Below are positions 62,551-64,000 of a stretch of 64,000 bases of DNA, one piece after another. Numbering within the stretch: position 1 is the first letter of the stretch; each line of letters opens with the position of its first letter. The position numbers were made by a program, and so were the translations under genes. Source of the DNA: Planctomycetaceae bacterium (lineage in GTDB: Bacteria; Planctomycetota; Planctomycetia; Pirellulales; PNKZ01); assembly GCA_016793115.1 (NCBI GenBank), contig JAEUIN010000207.1, positions 1 to 64,000 of the forward strand, in the 5' to 3' direction. A model generated the notes under the pieces. The model worked only from the letters and a program-made list of their open reading frames with translations. It was not told the DNA's origin and did no database searches.

Positions 62551-64000
62551 CTACTTCTCGCTCGGCGAAGACGCGGCGTTCGGAACGTCCGTGCGAAAGG
62601 GAACCGCCGGCAAGTCGAAGCTGTTATAGAGATTGCAGACTGGGAAGTCGGCCCAGGCGTAGCGGACATGACGAGGTTGCGGCACCTTTTCGGATTTCAC
62701 AAGAACCGCCGGTCCGACGATCAGCGCCTCTGCCGGTTGGAATTGGCCGTCGTCGCCGGCAAGCGTGAAGCCGAGCAGTCTATCTCCGGTTTTTTTTAAG
62801 CCGTCGCCTGCTCGATCGAAAGCGACGACGATGTGATCGTTAATGACCGCGTGGCTCTTGTATACTGGACCGGAGTAGGGGAGGGACTCACCGTAGGCGA
62901 TCGCGCGTGCAGCCAAAGCGAGTCGCTTGCCGATCGGTTCCTTCTCGGCAGGGTGCATAGAATAAGCATCGCCGTAATCTGTGGAAACGATCATCGCCGT
63001 GTTCGGAGTGTTTTCCCAGACGCGTGCCTGAGCCTCGCGAATGAGAGCTAAGTTGGGGGCATTGGCTAGCGACCCCGGCGGCTTAGCCGGGGCGACCTGC
63101 ACGAACAGAAACGGTAACTCCGGCTTTCCCCAGGCTCGGCGCCAATCGGCGATCTGAGCGGCGAATAGTTTGTCATAGAATGCCGCCGTTTTGGAGGCGT
63201 TGTCCCCTTCGTAGCAAATCACTCCGCGTACGGCGTATTGAGCGATCGGTGAGACCATGCCGTTGAAGAGCGTGCCGGGCGCCAACGGATCTTTGCGACC
63301 CGGCAACGTGTCGTCGACGATCGGTTTCAGCGCGGGGTTGGATTCAAGAGTTTTCTTTTGGACCCAAGCTTCCGTGGTCGACAAGTAATGCGAGCAGTTG
63401 ATGAGTCCGATCGGAACTTCGGTCGCCGCGGCAAGTTCGCGTCCGAAGTAATAGCCGACCGCCGAGAAATTCGAAATCGTCGCCGCCGAGCCGACCGACC
63501 AAGTGGAAGAGTTTGAATACTTCGGTTCGTCGGCAGGCTCCCTCGCAACGTTGTAGAAGTGCAAACGCCGATTTTCCGGCGCAATCATTGCCGCACCCGA
63601 GTTCTTCGAGCGAAACACGCTCCATTGCATATTTGACTGTCCGGCGCATACCCACACTTCGCCTACAAACAAGTTGTGAACCGTGTGCGACGAGGTGCCC
63701 GTAACTTCCAGCGTGTAGGGTCCGCCGGGAGTAAGCGAAGGCAACACGGCGCGCCAGCGTCCGTCCTTCACGACGCCTTCGACGACGTGTTCTTGAAAGC
63801 GAACGATGACGCGATCTCCGTCGTCGGCCGTGCCGAAAACAGGAACTTCTCCGCCCTGTTGAAGAACGGCGTTGAATGTGAACATTTCATCGAGTTCGAC
63901 GGCGCCATGTGCAGGGCTCGGGCCTAGCGCCGCCAAGAACAGAAGGAGACCGGCGGCAAGCGTCGCAGAGCGACGACGACTGTTGCGGTGTTGTTGTTCC
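62551..64000 (-). CDS. Sialate O-acetylesterase-like SGNH hydrolase (5' end outside window)
   Basis: The reading frame runs off the window edge; in-frame codons beyond 63936 encode a hydrophobic stretch that completes a signal peptide (LAAGLLLFLAALGP), so the true start is just outside. The product is an SGNH hydrolase of the sialate O-acetylesterase (SASA/DUF303) type, with VWVCAGQSNMQWSV (block I, nucleophile Ser), ICYEGDN (block III-like) and MHPAEKEPIGKRLAL (catalytic His, block V). It removes acetyl groups from sialic acid or acetylated plant polysaccharides. About 480 residues are visible. Confidence 0.87.
   Translation of the reverse strand, partial: EQQHRNSRRRSATLAAGLLLFLAALGPSPAHGAVELDEMFTFNAVLQQGGEVPVFGTADDGDRVIVRFQEHVVEGVVKDGRWRAVLPSLTPGGPYTLEVTGTSSHTVHNLFVGEVWVCAGQSNMQWSVFRSKNSGAAMIAPENRRLHFYNVAREPADEPKYSNSSTWSVGSAATISNFSAVGYYFGRELAAATEVPIGLINCSHYLSTTEAWVQKKTLESNPALKPIVDDTLPGRKDPLAPGTLFNGMVSPIAQYAVRGVICYEGDNASKTAAFYDKLFAAQIADWRRAWGKPELPFLFVQVAPAKPPGSLANAPNLALIREAQARVWENTPNTAMIVSTDYGDAYSMHPAEKEPIGKRLALAARAIAYGESLPYSGPVYKSHAVINDHIVVAFDRAGDGLKKTGDRLLGFTLAGDDGQFQPAEALIVGPAVLVKSEKVPQPRHVRYAWADFPVCNLYNSFDLPAVPFRTDVPNAASSPSEK

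Noticed and set aside
1-64000. tRNA, rRNA, CRISPR array, insertion sequence or prophage
   Set aside because: No cloverleaf, rRNA, repeat-spacer or transposase pattern was seen by eye; a covariance-model search could still find a small RNA.

Overview
The window looks like chromosomal DNA of a planctomycete, most likely of the Pirellulales type. The evidence is gene content: two loci of Planctomycete-type DUF1549/DUF1553 proteins with c-type cytochrome motifs, a DUF1501 protein, a TIGR03067 protein, a DUF6807 (PmoA-like) protein, many secreted proteins of unknown role, and a GC-rich composition. I saw no rRNA, tRNA, CRISPR array, insertion sequence or prophage. The window ends inside a sialate O-acetylesterase gene.

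Layout. 1-5.5 kb: Cys-rich secreted protein, OprO/OprP-type porin, an SDR oxidoreductase and a lipoprotein with three repeats, with two intergenic stretches of about 0.5 kb, one holding tandem hairpin repeats. 5.7-9.7 kb: PaaK/CapK-like adenylating enzyme, DUF2817 carboxypeptidase, PAP2 phosphatase, TIGR03067 protein. 9.9-13.9 kb: DUF1549/DUF1553 plus DUF1501 pair. 14-20 kb: NtrC-type two-component system beside a DSP-type tyrosine phosphatase and a membrane PP2C phosphatase. 20-27 kb: PEGA lipoprotein, metallophosphoesterase, HemQ, YdjY-like protein, PLP-binding YggS and DUF167. 27-33 kb: the information-processing block dnaG-rpoD, then a C4 zinc-ribbon coiled-coil protein and greA, all on the minus strand, with readable promoters, terminators and palindromes; a STAS protein diverges from dnaG.

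33-40.4 kb is the most coherent metabolic block: a stand-alone acyltransferase diverges from a tight plus-strand operon of catalytically degenerate SDR, DUF6513/dihydropteroate-synthase-like protein, PabB, PabA, DUF447 and beta-RFAP synthase. This reads as a tetrahydromethanopterin (H4MPT) biosynthesis operon: PabA/PabB make the precursor of 4-aminobenzoate, beta-RFAP synthase joins it to PRPP, and the pterin-synthase-like protein would work nearby. 40.4-43.4 kb: three secreted proteins. 43.5-49.7 kb: a six-gene minus-strand operon (MFS transporter, small transaldolase, threonine synthase, 2-hydroxyacid dehydrogenase, RidA, beta-helix protein). 49.9-52.7 kb: PafA-like phosphatase and a second metallophosphoesterase. 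52.7-61.5 kb: an EF-hand protein and a secreted cytochrome-c/WD40, PPC-domain and DUF1549/DUF1553 gene set. 61.6-64 kb: CDF transporter and the esterase.

The less expected observations are two genes whose only sensible starts are AUU (yggS) and AUC (the response regulator), each behind a good Shine-Dalgarno; a promoter-terminator-RBS leader in front of greA that looks like an attenuator; palindromes placed at the dnaG and rpoD promoters; and a pseudo-enzyme SDR at the head of the H4MPT operon. All family assignments come from reading motifs by eye; no database search was run.
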